Positions 36,015-44,529 of a stretch of DNA of 64,000 nt are shown here, one piece after another. Made by a program: the position numbers and the translations under genes. Under the pieces are notes generated by a model. That model ran no database searches. It was given only the letters and a program-made list of their open reading frames with translations, and was not told where the DNA came from. The stretch comes from UBA1952 sp965246785 (GTDB lineage: Bacteria > Bacteroidota > Bacteroidia > Chitinophagales > Chitinophagaceae), in contig CBDFFM010000020.1 in the NCBI GenBank assembly GCA_965246785.1, forward strand, positions 124,001 through 188,000. Direction: 5' to 3'. Every line of letters starts with the position of its first letter. The stretch's first letter is position 1.

Positions 36015-37135
36015 GCGGACGTCAGCGTAGAAAGGCGGGCCGCAGCCGCTTCCAGCGTTTCTTCCTTCTTGGCAAAGCAGAAGCGCAGCAGCCCGTCATC
36101 TCTTCCATCGCTGTAAAACGCAGAGACGGGAATGGCGGCTACGCCGAGGCCCCGCGTCAGCCATTCCGCGAAGGAGCGGTCGCCTTCATCCGAGATGCCG
36201 CGGTAGGAGAGCAGTTGGAAATAAGAGCCGTTAGCCGGCTGCGGCACTACAAACGGCGTATCGCGCATAAGGCTCAGGAAGTAGTCCCGCTTGGCCTGCA
36301 GCATCGGCGCAATGGGCGCGCGACCGGGCAGCTCTAAGTAATCGCCGATGCCCTTCTGCGCCGGCGTGTTGACGGAGAAGGCGAGGTACTGATGCACTTT
36401 CCGGAAGCGGGCGCTTAGCTCCGGCGGAGCGATGCAGTAGCCGATTTTCCAGCCGGTATTGTGGAAGACTTTCCCGAAAGAAAAGAGCGCAAATGCCCGA
36501 TGCCGCAGCGCCGGATGCTGCAACACCGACAGGTGCGGCACGCCGTCATAAATCAGTTGCTCATACACCTCATCGGACAGTACGTAAATGCCTGTGCCGT
36601 CTAAGATGTTTGCGAGCGCATCCCAGTCTTCTTTCGTCCAAACTGCGCCGGTGGGGTTGTGCGGCGTGTTGACGATAATTGCCTTTGTGCGCGGCGTAAT
36701 AGTACCCTTGATTTCTTCCCAATCCGGCATAAAGCCGGGTGCCGCCAGTGCTACCGGAACGGGCACTGCGCCGCATTGCCAGATGTTTGGGATGTAGCTG
36801 TCGTAGGCAGGCTCCAGCACAATCACTTCATCGCCGGCCTGCAGGATGGCTGCGAAGGCTGTGTAGATAGCATAGGTCGCTCCGGGCGTAATAGTTACCT
36901 CAGCATCCGCGTCTATTTCTATATCGTAGCGCTTGGCGAAGTCGGCGGTAATGGCGGCGCGTAACAGCGGCAGGCCGGCCATGGGCGCATATTGGTTGTA
37001 TCCTTCCCGCATCGCGCGGGCCACCAGCTCGCTCAGCCGCTCATCAATCGGGAAGTCGGGAAATCCCTGAGAGAGATTGATGGCGCCATGCTGTGCCGCA
37101 AGGGCGCTCATGACGGTGAAAATAGTGGTGGACAT
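36011..37135 (-). CDS. Methionine aminotransferase-like PLP enzyme (YbdL-like)
   Basis: 374 residues from ATG 37135 (MSTTIFTVMSALAAQ). A longer frame to 37237 would read through the intergenic repeat. The class I/II fold has INLSQGFPDFPIDERL, the PHNPTGAVW loop and the PLP lysine in SFGKVFHNTGWKIGY. It likely transaminates methionine or another hydrophobic amino acid, as E. coli YbdL and kynurenine-type enzymes do. Confidence 0.87.
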   Translation of the reverse strand: MSTTIFTVMSALAAQHGAINLSQGFPDFPIDERLSELVARAMREGYNQYAPMAGLPLLRAAITADFAKRYDIEIDADAEVTITPGATYAIYTAFAAILQAGDEVIVLEPAYDSYIPNIWQCGAVPVPVALAAPGFMPDWEEIKGTITPRTKAIIVNTPHNPTGAVWTKEDWDALANILDGTGIYVLSDEVYEQLIYDGVPHLSVLQHPALRHRAFALFSFGKVFHNTGWKIGYCIAPPELSARFRKVHQYLAFSVNTPAQKGIGDYLELPGRAPIAPMLQAKRDYFLSLMRDTPFVVPQPANGSYFQLLSYRGISDEGDRSFAEWLTRGLGVAAIPVSAFYSDGRDDGLLRFCFAKKEETLEAAAARLSTLTSA

Positions 37136-37136
37136 T

Positions 37137-37250
37137 GTTGGACAGTTGTTGGACGCTCGCTGCGCGTTGGACAATTGTTGGACGGTTGTGTATTTGACAT
37201 GCTCATTCCACCACAATTGTCCAACAACTGTCCACAATCGTCCAACAACT
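37137..37250. repeat. Intergenic inverted repeat of TTGTTGGAC words
   Basis: Left arm repeats TTGTTGGACAGTTGTTGGAC and right arm carries AATTGTCCAACAACTGTCC, so the arms are reverse complements over about 18 bp and each arm repeats the word two to three times. It fills the gap between two minus-strand genes. Confidence 0.65.
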
Positions 37251-38339
37251 TTAAAGGTACTTCTCCCCTTTATTCCGCTTCACCTCCGCCACATATTCCT
37301 TTATCTGCTGTTCCCGCGCACGCTCGCAAATGAGGAGCACGTCCTTCGTGTCTATCACGATGAATTGCTCCAAGCCTTGCAGCACAACGAGCTTGTCGTC
37401 CGGCGCTTTGACGATGCACTCGTTAGCGTCAATCACCAACACATTTTCGCCATAGATGGCATTGCCGAGGTAGTCTTTTTCGGAATTGTCGTAGGCGCTC
37501 TCCCAGGTGCCGAGGTCGCACCAGCCAAAGTAGGCGGGGATGGTGAAGACATTCTTCGCCTTCTCCATGATGCCGTAATCAATGGAGATGTTGGTGCATT
37601 GGGCATACAGCTCATTGATGGCGTCCGCCTCGCGCGGCGTGTTGTACATGCCGTCCGCCTGCACGAAGACGTCATTTAGCTCCGGCAGGTACTTTTCCAG
37701 CGCGTCCATGATGGTCTGCACATTCCAGATGAAGATGCCGGAGTTCCAGAGAAAGTCCCCGCTTTTCAGGAAGGTGCGGGCCAGTTCCAGCGAGGGCTTT
37801 TCGGTAAACGTCTTTACCCGCGCCACGCCGTGCTCTAATTCTTCGCCGGTTTCATACTGGATATATCCATAGCCGGTATCAGGCCGCGTAGGCTTGATAC
37901 CAAGCGTCAGCAGCGCATTGTGATGGCCTACAAAATCCAGCGCCTCATACATGCTGCGCTCAAAAGCGCGCTCATCCATAATCAGGTGGTCGGCAGGGCT
38001 CATGATGATGTTGGCCTTAGGGTTCAGGGCCATCATCTTATGCGCGAAGTACGCAGCGCAGGGAGCAGTATTTTTTCGGGAAGGTTCGGAAATGATGTTG
38101 TGGTCAGAGATGTCGGGAATCTGCTCTTTAAGCGTACGGATATAGCTCTGATTGGTGATGAAGTAGATGTTCTCCTTCGGGCAGATGTGCTGGAAACGCT
38201 GATACGTCCATTGAATGAGCGAGCGGCCCGTGCCCAGCAGGTCAAGGAATTGCTTGGGCATGGCGGTGCGGCTTTCGGGCCAGAAACGGCTGCCTATTCC
38301 TCCCGCCATAATTGCTACGTAATTATTCTGAATGCTCAT
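37251..38339 (-). CDS. manC: Mannose-1-phosphate guanylyltransferase
   Basis: 362 residues from ATG 38339 (MSIQNNYVAIMAGGIGSRFWP). The nucleotide-binding GGxGxRxWP start is followed by MPKQFLDLLG, then ADHLI, EKP and GLWDLGTW-like stretches; no C-terminal phosphomannose isomerase domain, so it is the monofunctional form. It makes GDP-mannose from mannose 1-phosphate and GTP, which may feed the polysaccharide locus. Confidence 0.92.
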   Translation of the reverse strand: MSIQNNYVAIMAGGIGSRFWPESRTAMPKQFLDLLGTGRSLIQWTYQRFQHICPKENIYFITNQSYIRTLKEQIPDISDHNIISEPSRKNTAPCAAYFAHKMMALNPKANIIMSPADHLIMDERAFERSMYEALDFVGHHNALLTLGIKPTRPDTGYGYIQYETGEELEHGVARVKTFTEKPSLELARTFLKSGDFLWNSGIFIWNVQTIMDALEKYLPELNDVFVQADGMYNTPREADAINELYAQCTNISIDYGIMEKAKNVFTIPAYFGWCDLGTWESAYDNSEKDYLGNAIYGENVLVIDANECIVKAPDDKLVVLQGLEQFIVIDTKDVLLICERAREQQIKEYVAEVKRNKGEKYL

Positions 38340-38400
38340 TGAGCGGCTAAAATAGGCAACATGGGAAAGTGAAGCGGGAACGGCATTGCCAATAAAATAA

Positions 38401-38432
38401 AAAGGGAAGAACGGCACGCCATTCTTCCCTTT
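38401..38432 (-). terminator. Terminator after nfu gene
   Basis: AAAGGGAAGAA and TTCTTCCCTTT make an 11-bp stem with a 10-nt loop, and on the minus strand a T-rich run follows. It lies 18 bp beyond the nfu stop. Confidence 0.75.
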
Positions 38433-38450
38433 ATAAAATCCGGTACTTGC

Positions 38451-39044
38451 TTATTCCGCTTCTGCAATTACTTCCTTGACTTCAGGTATCATCCGTTTCA
38501 TCATGCCTTCAATGCCGCTCTTCAGCGTAATCATGGATGACGGGCAGCCGGAACAGGAGCCTTGCATCATGAGGTTCACTACGCCGTCATTGTAGGAGCG
38601 GAAGGCGATGGCGCCGCCGTCCATTTCTACGGCAGGCTTTACATAGTTTTCAAGTAGCTCCTTGATGCGTTTTACCACGTCGCTGTCTTCCTCGTTAGCC
38701 TCGCTGCTGGCAGCTTTGCGCTGGGGCACCTCGTCTTCGTTGATGACGGTTTTGCCTTCTTCAAGATATCCTTTCAGGAACTCGCGGATGGTTGGAATTA
38801 CTTCATTCCAATCGGTATCCGGCGTTTTACTAAGGGTTACAAAGTTGGAAGCGATAAACACAGCGCGGATGAACGGGAAGCCAAACAGCTCCTTCGCCAG
38901 CGGGGAGGGCGCGGCGCTCCCTTCATCGGGAAAATCAATGCTCTTACCGGGATAGAGGAGCTTGTTAGCTACAAACTTCATCGTCTCGGGGTTGGGAGTC
39001 ATCTCAGTATAAATGCTCACAACGGTATTGCCGGTCTTCAACAT
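38451..39044 (-). CDS. NifU-like iron-sulfur carrier (Nfu)
   Basis: 197 residues from ATG 39044. The N-terminal Nfu-N domain (TEMTPNPETMKFVANKLL) is followed by a linker and a C-terminal NifU domain with the cluster ligands in GSCSGCPSS. It transfers Fe-S clusters to target proteins. The TTG 21 bp upstream lies inside the -7-like box, so the internal ATG is chosen. Three other Fe-S assembly genes follow at 40064-42230. Confidence 0.9.
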   Translation of the reverse strand: MLKTGNTVVSIYTEMTPNPETMKFVANKLLYPGKSIDFPDEGSAAPSPLAKELFGFPFIRAVFIASNFVTLSKTPDTDWNEVIPTIREFLKGYLEEGKTVINEDEVPQRKAASSEANEEDSDVVKRIKELLENYVKPAVEMDGGAIAFRSYNDGVVNLMMQGSCSGCPSSMITLKSGIEGMMKRMIPEVKEVIAEAE

Positions 39045-39062
39045 AAAACTTATTGCTTTTGA

Positions 39063-39070
39063 CAAAAATA
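39063..39070 (-). promoter_or_regulatory. -7 box (TATTTTTG) before nfu
   Basis: TATTTTTG on the minus strand, 18 bp before the chosen ATG. No TTG at -33. Confidence 0.45.
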
Positions 39071-39221
39071 GATAAAAGCTGCGCGGGCCGTTATCACTTT
39101 CGGCAATAAGCTTAATGGCTTAGGGAAGAAGCTTAACAAGACAGGACAAAAAGCCGGCTTGGTTTTTATTCCATAACAGTAGAACCTGTCACGGACATAA
39201 TCCATTCAAAATAAGCCAGCC

Positions 39222-39605
39222 ATGAAAAAATCCATTATTGCCCTTGCCGCCGCTATGCTCCTTGCCGCAGGCGCCAGCTTTGCCCAAACGCAACGCGTGA
39301 ACCGCACCAATACCCGCACCCATGACCGCAGCGACGCCGCAGCACCCGGCCGCAGCGATGCTGTCAATTCCGGCCGCAGCACCGACCAGCAGAATACTAA
39401 CAAGACAGGCACAACAACCCATGAGAACGACATGGACAGGAACAACACTAACAACAACACTAACACTAACGTAACCACGCCTAATGGTACTGGCAGCATG
39501 AACGGCACCGGCAGCAACGGCACCGGAACCTCAACCAACGGCACGAACACCAATGGCGGCACTGGTACGAACGGCTCCAACATCAACTCCAACAATCCCC
39601 GATAA
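39222..39605 (+). CDS. Secreted Asn/Thr/Gly-rich low-complexity protein
   Basis: 127 residues. A clean signal peptide (MKKSIIALAAAMLLAAGASFAQ) is followed by a tail rich in Asn, Thr, Gly and Ser (MDRNNTNNNTNTN, NGTGSNGTGTSTNGT) with no fold apparent. A terminator follows, so it is an independent unit. Function is unknown; such tails occur on cell-surface or matrix proteins. Confidence 0.7.
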   Translation: MKKSIIALAAAMLLAAGASFAQTQRVNRTNTRTHDRSDAAAPGRSDAVNSGRSTDQQNTNKTGTTTHENDMDRNNTNNNTNTNVTTPNGTGSMNGTGSNGTGTSTNGTNTNGGTGTNGSNINSNNPR

Positions 39606-39625
39606 TCATCCTTAATGCTTGAAGA

Positions 39626-39650
39626 AAGCCGGCTTCAAAAGCCGGCTTTT
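39626..39650 (+). terminator. Terminator after low-complexity protein gene
   Basis: AAGCCGGC and GCCGGCTT pair across a 7-nt loop, followed by TTTT, 20 bp after the stop. Confidence 0.8.
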
Positions 39651-39705
39651 CTGCGCCCGTCTTACCGGCGGCATTAAGTTTTAGAGGTATAGGGAAATCA
39701 TTTCC

Positions 39706-39993
39706 ATGAAAAAGCTACTACTCGCCACTACAGCGCTCCTGTTTCTCTGCTCCGCCGCCGATGCTAAGGGCAAGAAGACTACCCGTAAGGCCACGCACAA
39801 GACTAAGCCTACTTACTACGTAAACGGTGATGGCACTTATAGCAACAGCCCAAATGCCACAGCTTCTGATGCTAAACGTCCTTCTCCCTACAAAGGGCAG
39901 AATGTGCCGGAGAACGATGGCCAGAAGAAAAACAAGGAGCGTAACCTCAATTATAACAACGGCCAGCCCATGCCTGGCAGCGACGGCAAGTAG
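39706..39993 (+). CDS. Small secreted basic protein
   Basis: 95 residues. Signal peptide MKKLLLATTALLFLCSAADA, then a Lys/Thr/Asn-rich tail (KKTTRKATHKTKPTYYVNGDG). No family recognised. Its neighbour at 39222 is also a small secreted low-complexity protein, but the two have different tails and separate terminators. Confidence 0.65.
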   Translation: MKKLLLATTALLFLCSAADAKGKKTTRKATHKTKPTYYVNGDGTYSNSPNATASDAKRPSPYKGQNVPENDGQKKNKERNLNYNNGQPMPGSDGK

Positions 39994-40017
39994 AGCCATA
40001 AAAGCGCTAAAGAAAAA

Positions 40018-40044
40018 GGCTCCGCGCAATGCGGAGCCTTTTTT
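40018..40044. terminator. Bidirectional terminator
   Basis: GGCTCCGC and GCGGAGCC form a perfect 8-bp stem with a 5-nt loop, with T runs on both strands. It serves the small secreted protein on one strand and the IscA-like gene on the other. Confidence 0.82.
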
Positions 40045-40063
40045 AATGCTTCTTAGGGCGAGA

Positions 40064-40420
40064 TCAGACGGAGAAGCTTTCCCCGCAGCCACAGGTCCGG
40101 CTGGCATTTGGATTAATGAAGTGGAAGCCCTTGCCGTTCAGGCCATCTGAAAAGTCAAGCTCTGTGTCGCAGAGGTAGAGGAATGACTTCAGGTCGGTGA
40201 CGATTTTCACGCCTTTATCCTCAAAAGTCTGGTCAGCGGGCTGGCTTTCATTATCAAAATCCAGCTTGTAGGACAGGCCGGAGCAGCCGCCGCCTACCAC
40301 ACCTACACGCACGAAATAATCGTCGCCGAGGCCGGCTTCGGCCTTTAGCTGGGCTACCTTAGCTTTTGCCTTGTCGGTGATATGTATGCCGGGCAAGGCT
40401 GCATTCTGAACTGCGCTCAT
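40064..40420 (-). CDS. Iron-sulfur cluster assembly accessory protein (IscA/ErpA-like)
   Basis: 118 residues with the three conserved cysteines: Cys in GGGCSGLSYKLDF and the CGCGESF end. It is an A-type carrier that receives Fe-S clusters and delivers them to apoproteins. It is one of a group with iscU and iscS on the same strand. Confidence 0.92.
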   Translation of the reverse strand: MSAVQNAALPGIHITDKAKAKVAQLKAEAGLGDDYFVRVGVVGGGCSGLSYKLDFDNESQPADQTFEDKGVKIVTDLKSFLYLCDTELDFSDGLNGKGFHFINPNASRTCGCGESFSV

Positions 40421-40500
40421 CTTCTTACTTCACTTTGCTGTTGCTTTCCCCGGACTGAAGTCCGAGGTTGAGGAGGTCTGGTAATTGGCTCAAGCCGAAT

Positions 40501-40914
40501 TTAGTGTGCAACGGCTTCTTCAAGCACCGCCATGCCGTTCTTCACGCGGTAGTCGTTGATAGCTGCCTTGATGGCGTCCTCGGCCAGCACGGAACAGTGA
40601 ATCTTCACCGGCGGCAGGGCCAGCTCTTCCACGATGTCCATGTTGTCAATGGCAAGCGCCTGGTCAACGGTTTTACCTTTCAGCCACTCGGTAGCCAGGG
40701 ATGAAGAGGCGATTGCTGAGCCACAACCGAAGGTCTTGAACTTGGCATCGGCAATGAGGCCGGTTGCTTCGTCCACCTCAATCTGGAGGCGCATGACGTC
40801 GCCGCACTCTGGCGCGCCTACGAGGCCGGTGCCTACGTTGTTCTTGTTCTTATCCAGCGTGCCTACGTTCTTAGGGTTCTGGTAGTGGTCTATTACTTTT
40901 TCTGAGTATGCCAT
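40501..40914 (-). CDS. iscU: Iron-sulfur cluster scaffold protein IscU
   Basis: 137 residues. The three cysteine ligands are in GAPECGDVMRL, FGCGSAIASS and KIHCSVLAED. It is the scaffold where new [2Fe-2S] clusters form with sulfur from IscS. Transcribed downstream of iscS; a 20-bp perfect inverted repeat lies in the gap between the two. Confidence 0.93.
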   Translation of the reverse strand: MAYSEKVIDHYQNPKNVGTLDKNKNNVGTGLVGAPECGDVMRLQIEVDEATGLIADAKFKTFGCGSAIASSSLATEWLKGKTVDQALAIDNMDIVEELALPPVKIHCSVLAEDAIKAAINDYRVKNGMAVLEEAVAH

Positions 40915-40930
40915 GATTAATTTAAAATTT

Positions 40931-40996
40931 AAAATGCAAAAGTCAAAACCATTTTATCGCTTCTATACAAAATGCAGGTTTTGACTTTTGCATTTT
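40931..40996. repeat. Perfect 20-bp inverted repeat between iscS and iscU
   Basis: The arm at 40931-40950 and the arm at 40977-40996 are perfect reverse complements, and GCATTTT is repeated in tandem just after the second arm. The 26-nt loop is AT-rich. The gap otherwise holds no gene. Confidence 0.75.
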
Positions 40997-41009
40997 GCAT
41001 TTTGCATTT

Positions 41010-42230
41010 TTAGTGGTGCGCCCACTCAATCTTTTCCAAGTCTACTCCATCCTTCCACATTTCCCAAAGCGGGCTCATATCACGCAGCTTCAGCACTGTT
41101 TCTGAAATCGCTCCTATTGTATAATCAATTTGCTCGTCCGTCGTGAATCGGCCAAGACCGAAGCGCAACGAAGAGTGCGCCAGGTCGTCGCCAAGGCCGA
41201 GGGCCTTCAGCACATAGCTTGGCTCCAGCGAAGCACTCGTACAGGCAGAGCCGGACGAAAGAGCAATGTTCTTATTGAAGCCCATCATCAGGCCTTCGCC
41301 TTCCACATATTTGAAGGAAATGTTCGCTACGTGCGGCAGACGGTGCTCGGTGCTACCGTTCACATACGCTTCTTCTAATTGAAGCAGGCCGGCTTCCAGA
41401 CGGTCGCGCATTTTAGAAAGACAGGCTGCTTCTTCTGCCATCTCGTTCATGCAAAGCTCACAAGCCTTGCCAAGCCCTACGATGCCCGGAACATTCAGCG
41501 TACCGCTGCGCATTCCGCGCTCATGGCCGCCCCCGTCCATCTGGGCCGTCACCTTTACACGCGGGTTCTTACGACGCACGTAGAGCGCACCAACCCCCTT
41601 GGGGCCGTACATCTTGTGGCCGGAAAAAGCCATCAGGTCAATGCCGTCCGCATTTACATCTACCGGCACCTTGCCAACAGCCTGCGTACCGTCTGTAAAG
41701 AACAGCACACCATGTTTGCGGGCTATATTAGAAATCTCGCGCACCGGTTGCAGTACGCCAATCTCATTATTCCCCCACATGATGGCGATGAGAATGGTCT
41801 GCGGCGTAATAGCTGCTTCCAGCTTAGCCAAATCAACGAGACCATCCGGCTCTACTTCTAAGTAAGTAACCTGACCGCCAATCTTCTCAATGTGCTTGCA
41901 GGTATCCAGCACGGCTTTGTGCTCTGTAGTACAGGTGATTATGTGGTTGCCTTTGGAAGCGTACATCTCGTACACGCCTTTGATGGCAAGGTTGTCGGCT
42001 TCAGTAGCGCCGGAAGTAAAAATGATTTCCTTCGGGTCGGCGCCAATCAGTTTCGCAACTTGTTCGCGGGCATAATCAACGGCTTCCTCGCCGGCCCAGC
42101 CAAACGAGTGGGAGCGGGAGGCAGCATTGCCGTAATGTTCGGTGAAGTACGGCATCATCGCCTCCAGCACACGGGGATCCATGGGCGTGGTGGCGTTGTT
42201 ATCTAAGTATATCGGGAGCTTGAGAGACAT
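41010..42230 (-). CDS. iscS: Cysteine desulfurase IscS
   Basis: 406 residues from ATG 42230 (MSLKLPIYLDNNATTPMD). The PLP lysine is Lys206 (SGHKMYGPKG), and the persulfide-forming Cys330 lies in SSGSACTSASLEP. It takes sulfur from cysteine for IscU. The longer frame upstream of this ATG does not match the family. First gene of the iscS-iscU run. Confidence 0.94.
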   Translation of the reverse strand: MSLKLPIYLDNNATTPMDPRVLEAMMPYFTEHYGNAASRSHSFGWAGEEAVDYAREQVAKLIGADPKEIIFTSGATEADNLAIKGVYEMYASKGNHIITCTTEHKAVLDTCKHIEKIGGQVTYLEVEPDGLVDLAKLEAAITPQTILIAIMWGNNEIGVLQPVREISNIARKHGVLFFTDGTQAVGKVPVDVNADGIDLMAFSGHKMYGPKGVGALYVRRKNPRVKVTAQMDGGGHERGMRSGTLNVPGIVGLGKACELCMNEMAEEAACLSKMRDRLEAGLLQLEEAYVNGSTEHRLPHVANISFKYVEGEGLMMGFNKNIALSSGSACTSASLEPSYVLKALGLGDDLAHSSLRFGLGRFTTDEQIDYTIGAISETVLKLRDMSPLWEMWKDGVDLEKIEWAHH

Positions 42231-42377
42231 AATAATTTTGGAATGCGGAATGAGTGCTTCGGCTACGCTCAGCAAAACAATTTCGGTTTGAACTTCGCTG
42301 AGCGTAAAGATACGTCCGACAGGCCGCGTCTGCCGCTTTATTGACAAGATATTCCCATTTACAAAACCTATCCGGGC

Positions 42378-42782
42378 GTGGAAAAAATTGAGCACATCGG
42401 CATCGCCGTGAAAGATTTAGGCGTTTCCATCCCGCTCTTTGAGCAACTGTTGAACACGCCTTGCTACAAGACCGAGGCAGTAGAACGCGAAGGCGTAGAG
42501 ACAGCTTTCTTCCAAACCGGCGAAAGCAAGATTGAGCTGCTGCAAACAACGCGGGAAGACGGGCCGATTGGAAAATTCATTTCAAAAAAAGGCGAGGGCA
42601 TCCATCATATCGCCTTTGCGGTGGCCAACATTGAAGCAGAAATGCGGCGGCTGCAAGCGCTCGGCTTTGAGCTGCTTTCCGACGTGCCGAAGCCAGGTGC
42701 GGACGGCAAGATGGTCTGCTTCCTGCACCCGAAAGGCACGAATGGGGTTTTAATAGAACTGTGTGCCGACCGGCCGGAATAG
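42378..42782 (+). CDS. mce: Methylmalonyl-CoA epimerase
   Basis: 134 residues, VOC (glyoxalase-like) fold: EHIGIAVKDLGVSIPLFEQLL, GEGIHHIAFAVANIEAEM and HPKGTNGVLIEL, with metal-binding His and Glu in both halves. It interconverts the S and R forms of methylmalonyl-CoA in propionate metabolism. It starts at GTG. Divergent from iscS. Confidence 0.88.
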   Translation: MEKIEHIGIAVKDLGVSIPLFEQLLNTPCYKTEAVEREGVETAFFQTGESKIELLQTTREDGPIGKFISKKGEGIHHIAFAVANIEAEMRRLQALGFELLSDVPKPGADGKMVCFLHPKGTNGVLIELCADRPE

Positions 42783-42811
42783 CAAGTGCTTTTCGCAATA
42801 GCTTTACGCTT

Positions 42812-43237
42812 GTGTTCACCCTCGCCGAAGAAAACTACTTAAAGGGCCTCTTTCATCTGGCCGATGCCTCCGGCGAGGTAGGCGTCAATGACCTCAGCCG
42901 ACATCTCGGCATTAAGATGCCCACCGTCAACAGTATGGTGAAGAAGTTGAGTGAGAAAGGGTTGGTGCATTATGAAAGCTATAAGCCGTTGCGCCTCACG
43001 TCCGCCGGCCGCAAGGAAGCTGCCCTCATTATCCGCAAACACCGGCTTACAGAGATGTTTCTGGTGGAAAAGATGGGCTTTGGCAGGGAGCACATCCACG
43101 CCATTGCCGAGCAGGTGGAGCATATTCAAAGCCCGGAGTTTTTTGAAAAGATGGACGAGCTACTCGGCTTCCCTACCGCCGACCCGCACGGCTCGCCCAT
43201 CCCGGACAAGCACGGGCGGATGCCTGAAATCAAGTAA
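42812..43237 (+). CDS. DtxR/MntR family metal-dependent regulator
   Basis: 141 residues from GTG 42812, which gives MFTLAEENYLKGLFHL, the usual start. The winged-helix reads HLGIKMPTVNSMVKKLSEKGLVHYE and the dimer and metal-binding domain has RKHRLTEMFLVEKMGF and ADPHGSPIPD. It likely represses metal uptake genes when Mn2+ or Fe2+ is bound. The target genes are not apparent in this window. Confidence 0.88.
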   Translation: MFTLAEENYLKGLFHLADASGEVGVNDLSRHLGIKMPTVNSMVKKLSEKGLVHYESYKPLRLTSAGRKEAALIIRKHRLTEMFLVEKMGFGREHIHAIAEQVEHIQSPEFFEKMDELLGFPTADPHGSPIPDKHGRMPEIK

Positions 43238-43246
43238 CCAATCGCA

Positions 43247-43645
43247 ATGGACATCTGCCCTAAATGCGAACGCCCCGTCGCTTCCCTCAAAAGCTGGCAT
43301 TACTGCGTTAAGGTGGACATGGACAGCCTCTTTGAGCGCAAGGAAGACGTCGTGCTCCAGCTTTTTGACCGCCTTGCCGAAGTGGTAGGCGGATGGCCGG
43401 GCGTAGCCTTCAGCGCCACCAAGGCCTGCATCGTCTTCGTGACGACGACGAAGACTTTTTTCATCGTCAAGCCCATGAAAAAGGCGCTGGATATGCACTT
43501 CTCCCTGCCGGAGCCGCACGAGGAAGACTGCGTCTATAAGTGCGTGAAATACGGCGGCAAATGGGTGCACTACATCCGCCTGCACGAAGAAGGAGACCTC
43601 AGCCGCGATGTGCTGCGCCTCATTCGTAAGGCTTACGATGCATAG
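43247..43645 (+). CDS. DUF5655-like protein with N-terminal Cys motif
   Basis: 132 residues. An N-terminal CPKCERPVASLKSWHYC stretch could bind zinc, and the rest (SLFERKEDVVLQLFDRLAE, IVFVTTTKTFFIVKPMKKAL) resembles DUF5655, which is found on bacterial DNA-linked and protein-binding proteins. It follows the DtxR-type gene by 9 bp and may be co-transcribed. Function unknown. Confidence 0.65.
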   Translation: MDICPKCERPVASLKSWHYCVKVDMDSLFERKEDVVLQLFDRLAEVVGGWPGVAFSATKACIVFVTTTKTFFIVKPMKKALDMHFSLPEPHEEDCVYKCVKYGGKWVHYIRLHEEGDLSRDVLRLIRKAYDA

Positions 43646-43691
43646 GAATCGGGCTGAATGCACGCCACTAATTACCAACTTAAAACACCTG

Positions 43692-44090
43692 ATGACCATC
43701 CAATCCATCACCGCCAACCTTGGCGTTACAGACATAGCCTCTTCCACCCGTTTCTACACAGAGCAATTGGGCTTCACGCAAATCGCCACGGTTCCCGATG
43801 TCGCCCCGTTCGCATGGGCTATGTTGCAGCACGGCAGCGTATCCATCATGTTTCAGGAGAAGGACAGCCTGAGCGAAGAATACAAAACACTCGGCGGCAA
43901 GCCCACCGGCGGCCTTTTCACGCTTTACCTAAGCGTTACCGGCTTAGATACGTGGTACGAAAAGTTGAATGACACAGCCAACGTCATTATCCAGCCGCAC
44001 ACAACCTTTTATGGGGCCAGAGAGTTTTCTATTCAGGATGCGGACGGCTACATCCTCACGCTATCAGAAAATACACCCGAAAATGGCTGA
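43692..44090 (+). CDS. VOC family protein
   Basis: 132 residues from ATG 43692 (MTIQSITANLGVTDIASSTRF). A glyoxalase/bleomycin-resistance fold with one beta-alpha-beta-beta-beta module repeat, and the end GAREFSIQDADGYILTLSE. The earlier in-frame start at 43608 runs through the preceding gene. It overlaps the next gene by 8 bp. Substrate unknown. Confidence 0.75.
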   Translation: MTIQSITANLGVTDIASSTRFYTEQLGFTQIATVPDVAPFAWAMLQHGSVSIMFQEKDSLSEEYKTLGGKPTGGLFTLYLSVTGLDTWYEKLNDTANVIIQPHTTFYGAREFSIQDADGYILTLSENTPENG

Positions 44091-44520
44091 GCAGAATTAT
44101 AAGAACCACGTCCGCTGGCATGCCCCGCATCACTTCTTCTTCCTGCCCTTCTGCGGCGTGCTGACCCTTGGCAGCGCGTGGTGTGCCTGGCATTACCCGC
44201 AAGACCGGCTCGTCTGGTTCGGCATCACCGCCGCCTTCTTCGCCATCACCTTCCTGGCCGTCATGATGCGCCAGCACTACGCCCTTGGCAATCAAGACCG
44301 CATCGTGCGCCTGGAAATGCGCCTGCGCTATTACCAACTCACCGGCGAGCGGCTGGAGCAATATGAAGGGCGCCTTAACCAGGGACAAATCGGCGCTCTG
44401 CGTTTTGCTTCTGACGAAGAATTGCCCGCGCTCCTTCAACACGCCCTCGCCGAAGGCCTCTCACCCGATGCCATTAAGCGCGGCATCCGCAATTGGCTGC
44501 CCGACGATATGCGGCGGTAA
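44083..44520 (+). CDS. DUF6526-like membrane protein
   Basis: 145 residues from ATG 44083. It has two transmembrane segments (HFFFLPFCGVLTLGSAWC and WFGITAAFFAITFLAVMM), then a helical cytoplasmic part (RLEMRLRYYQLTGERL), which fits DUF6526 proteins of Bacteroidota. Overlaps the VOC gene by 8 bp and stops 9 bp before the isoaspartyl peptidase. Function unknown. Confidence 0.65.
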   Translation: MAEQNYKNHVRWHAPHHFFFLPFCGVLTLGSAWCAWHYPQDRLVWFGITAAFFAITFLAVMMRQHYALGNQDRIVRLEMRLRYYQLTGERLEQYEGRLNQGQIGALRFASDEELPALLQHALAEGLSPDAIKRGIRNWLPDDMRR

Positions 44521-44529
44521 CTTCGCGCT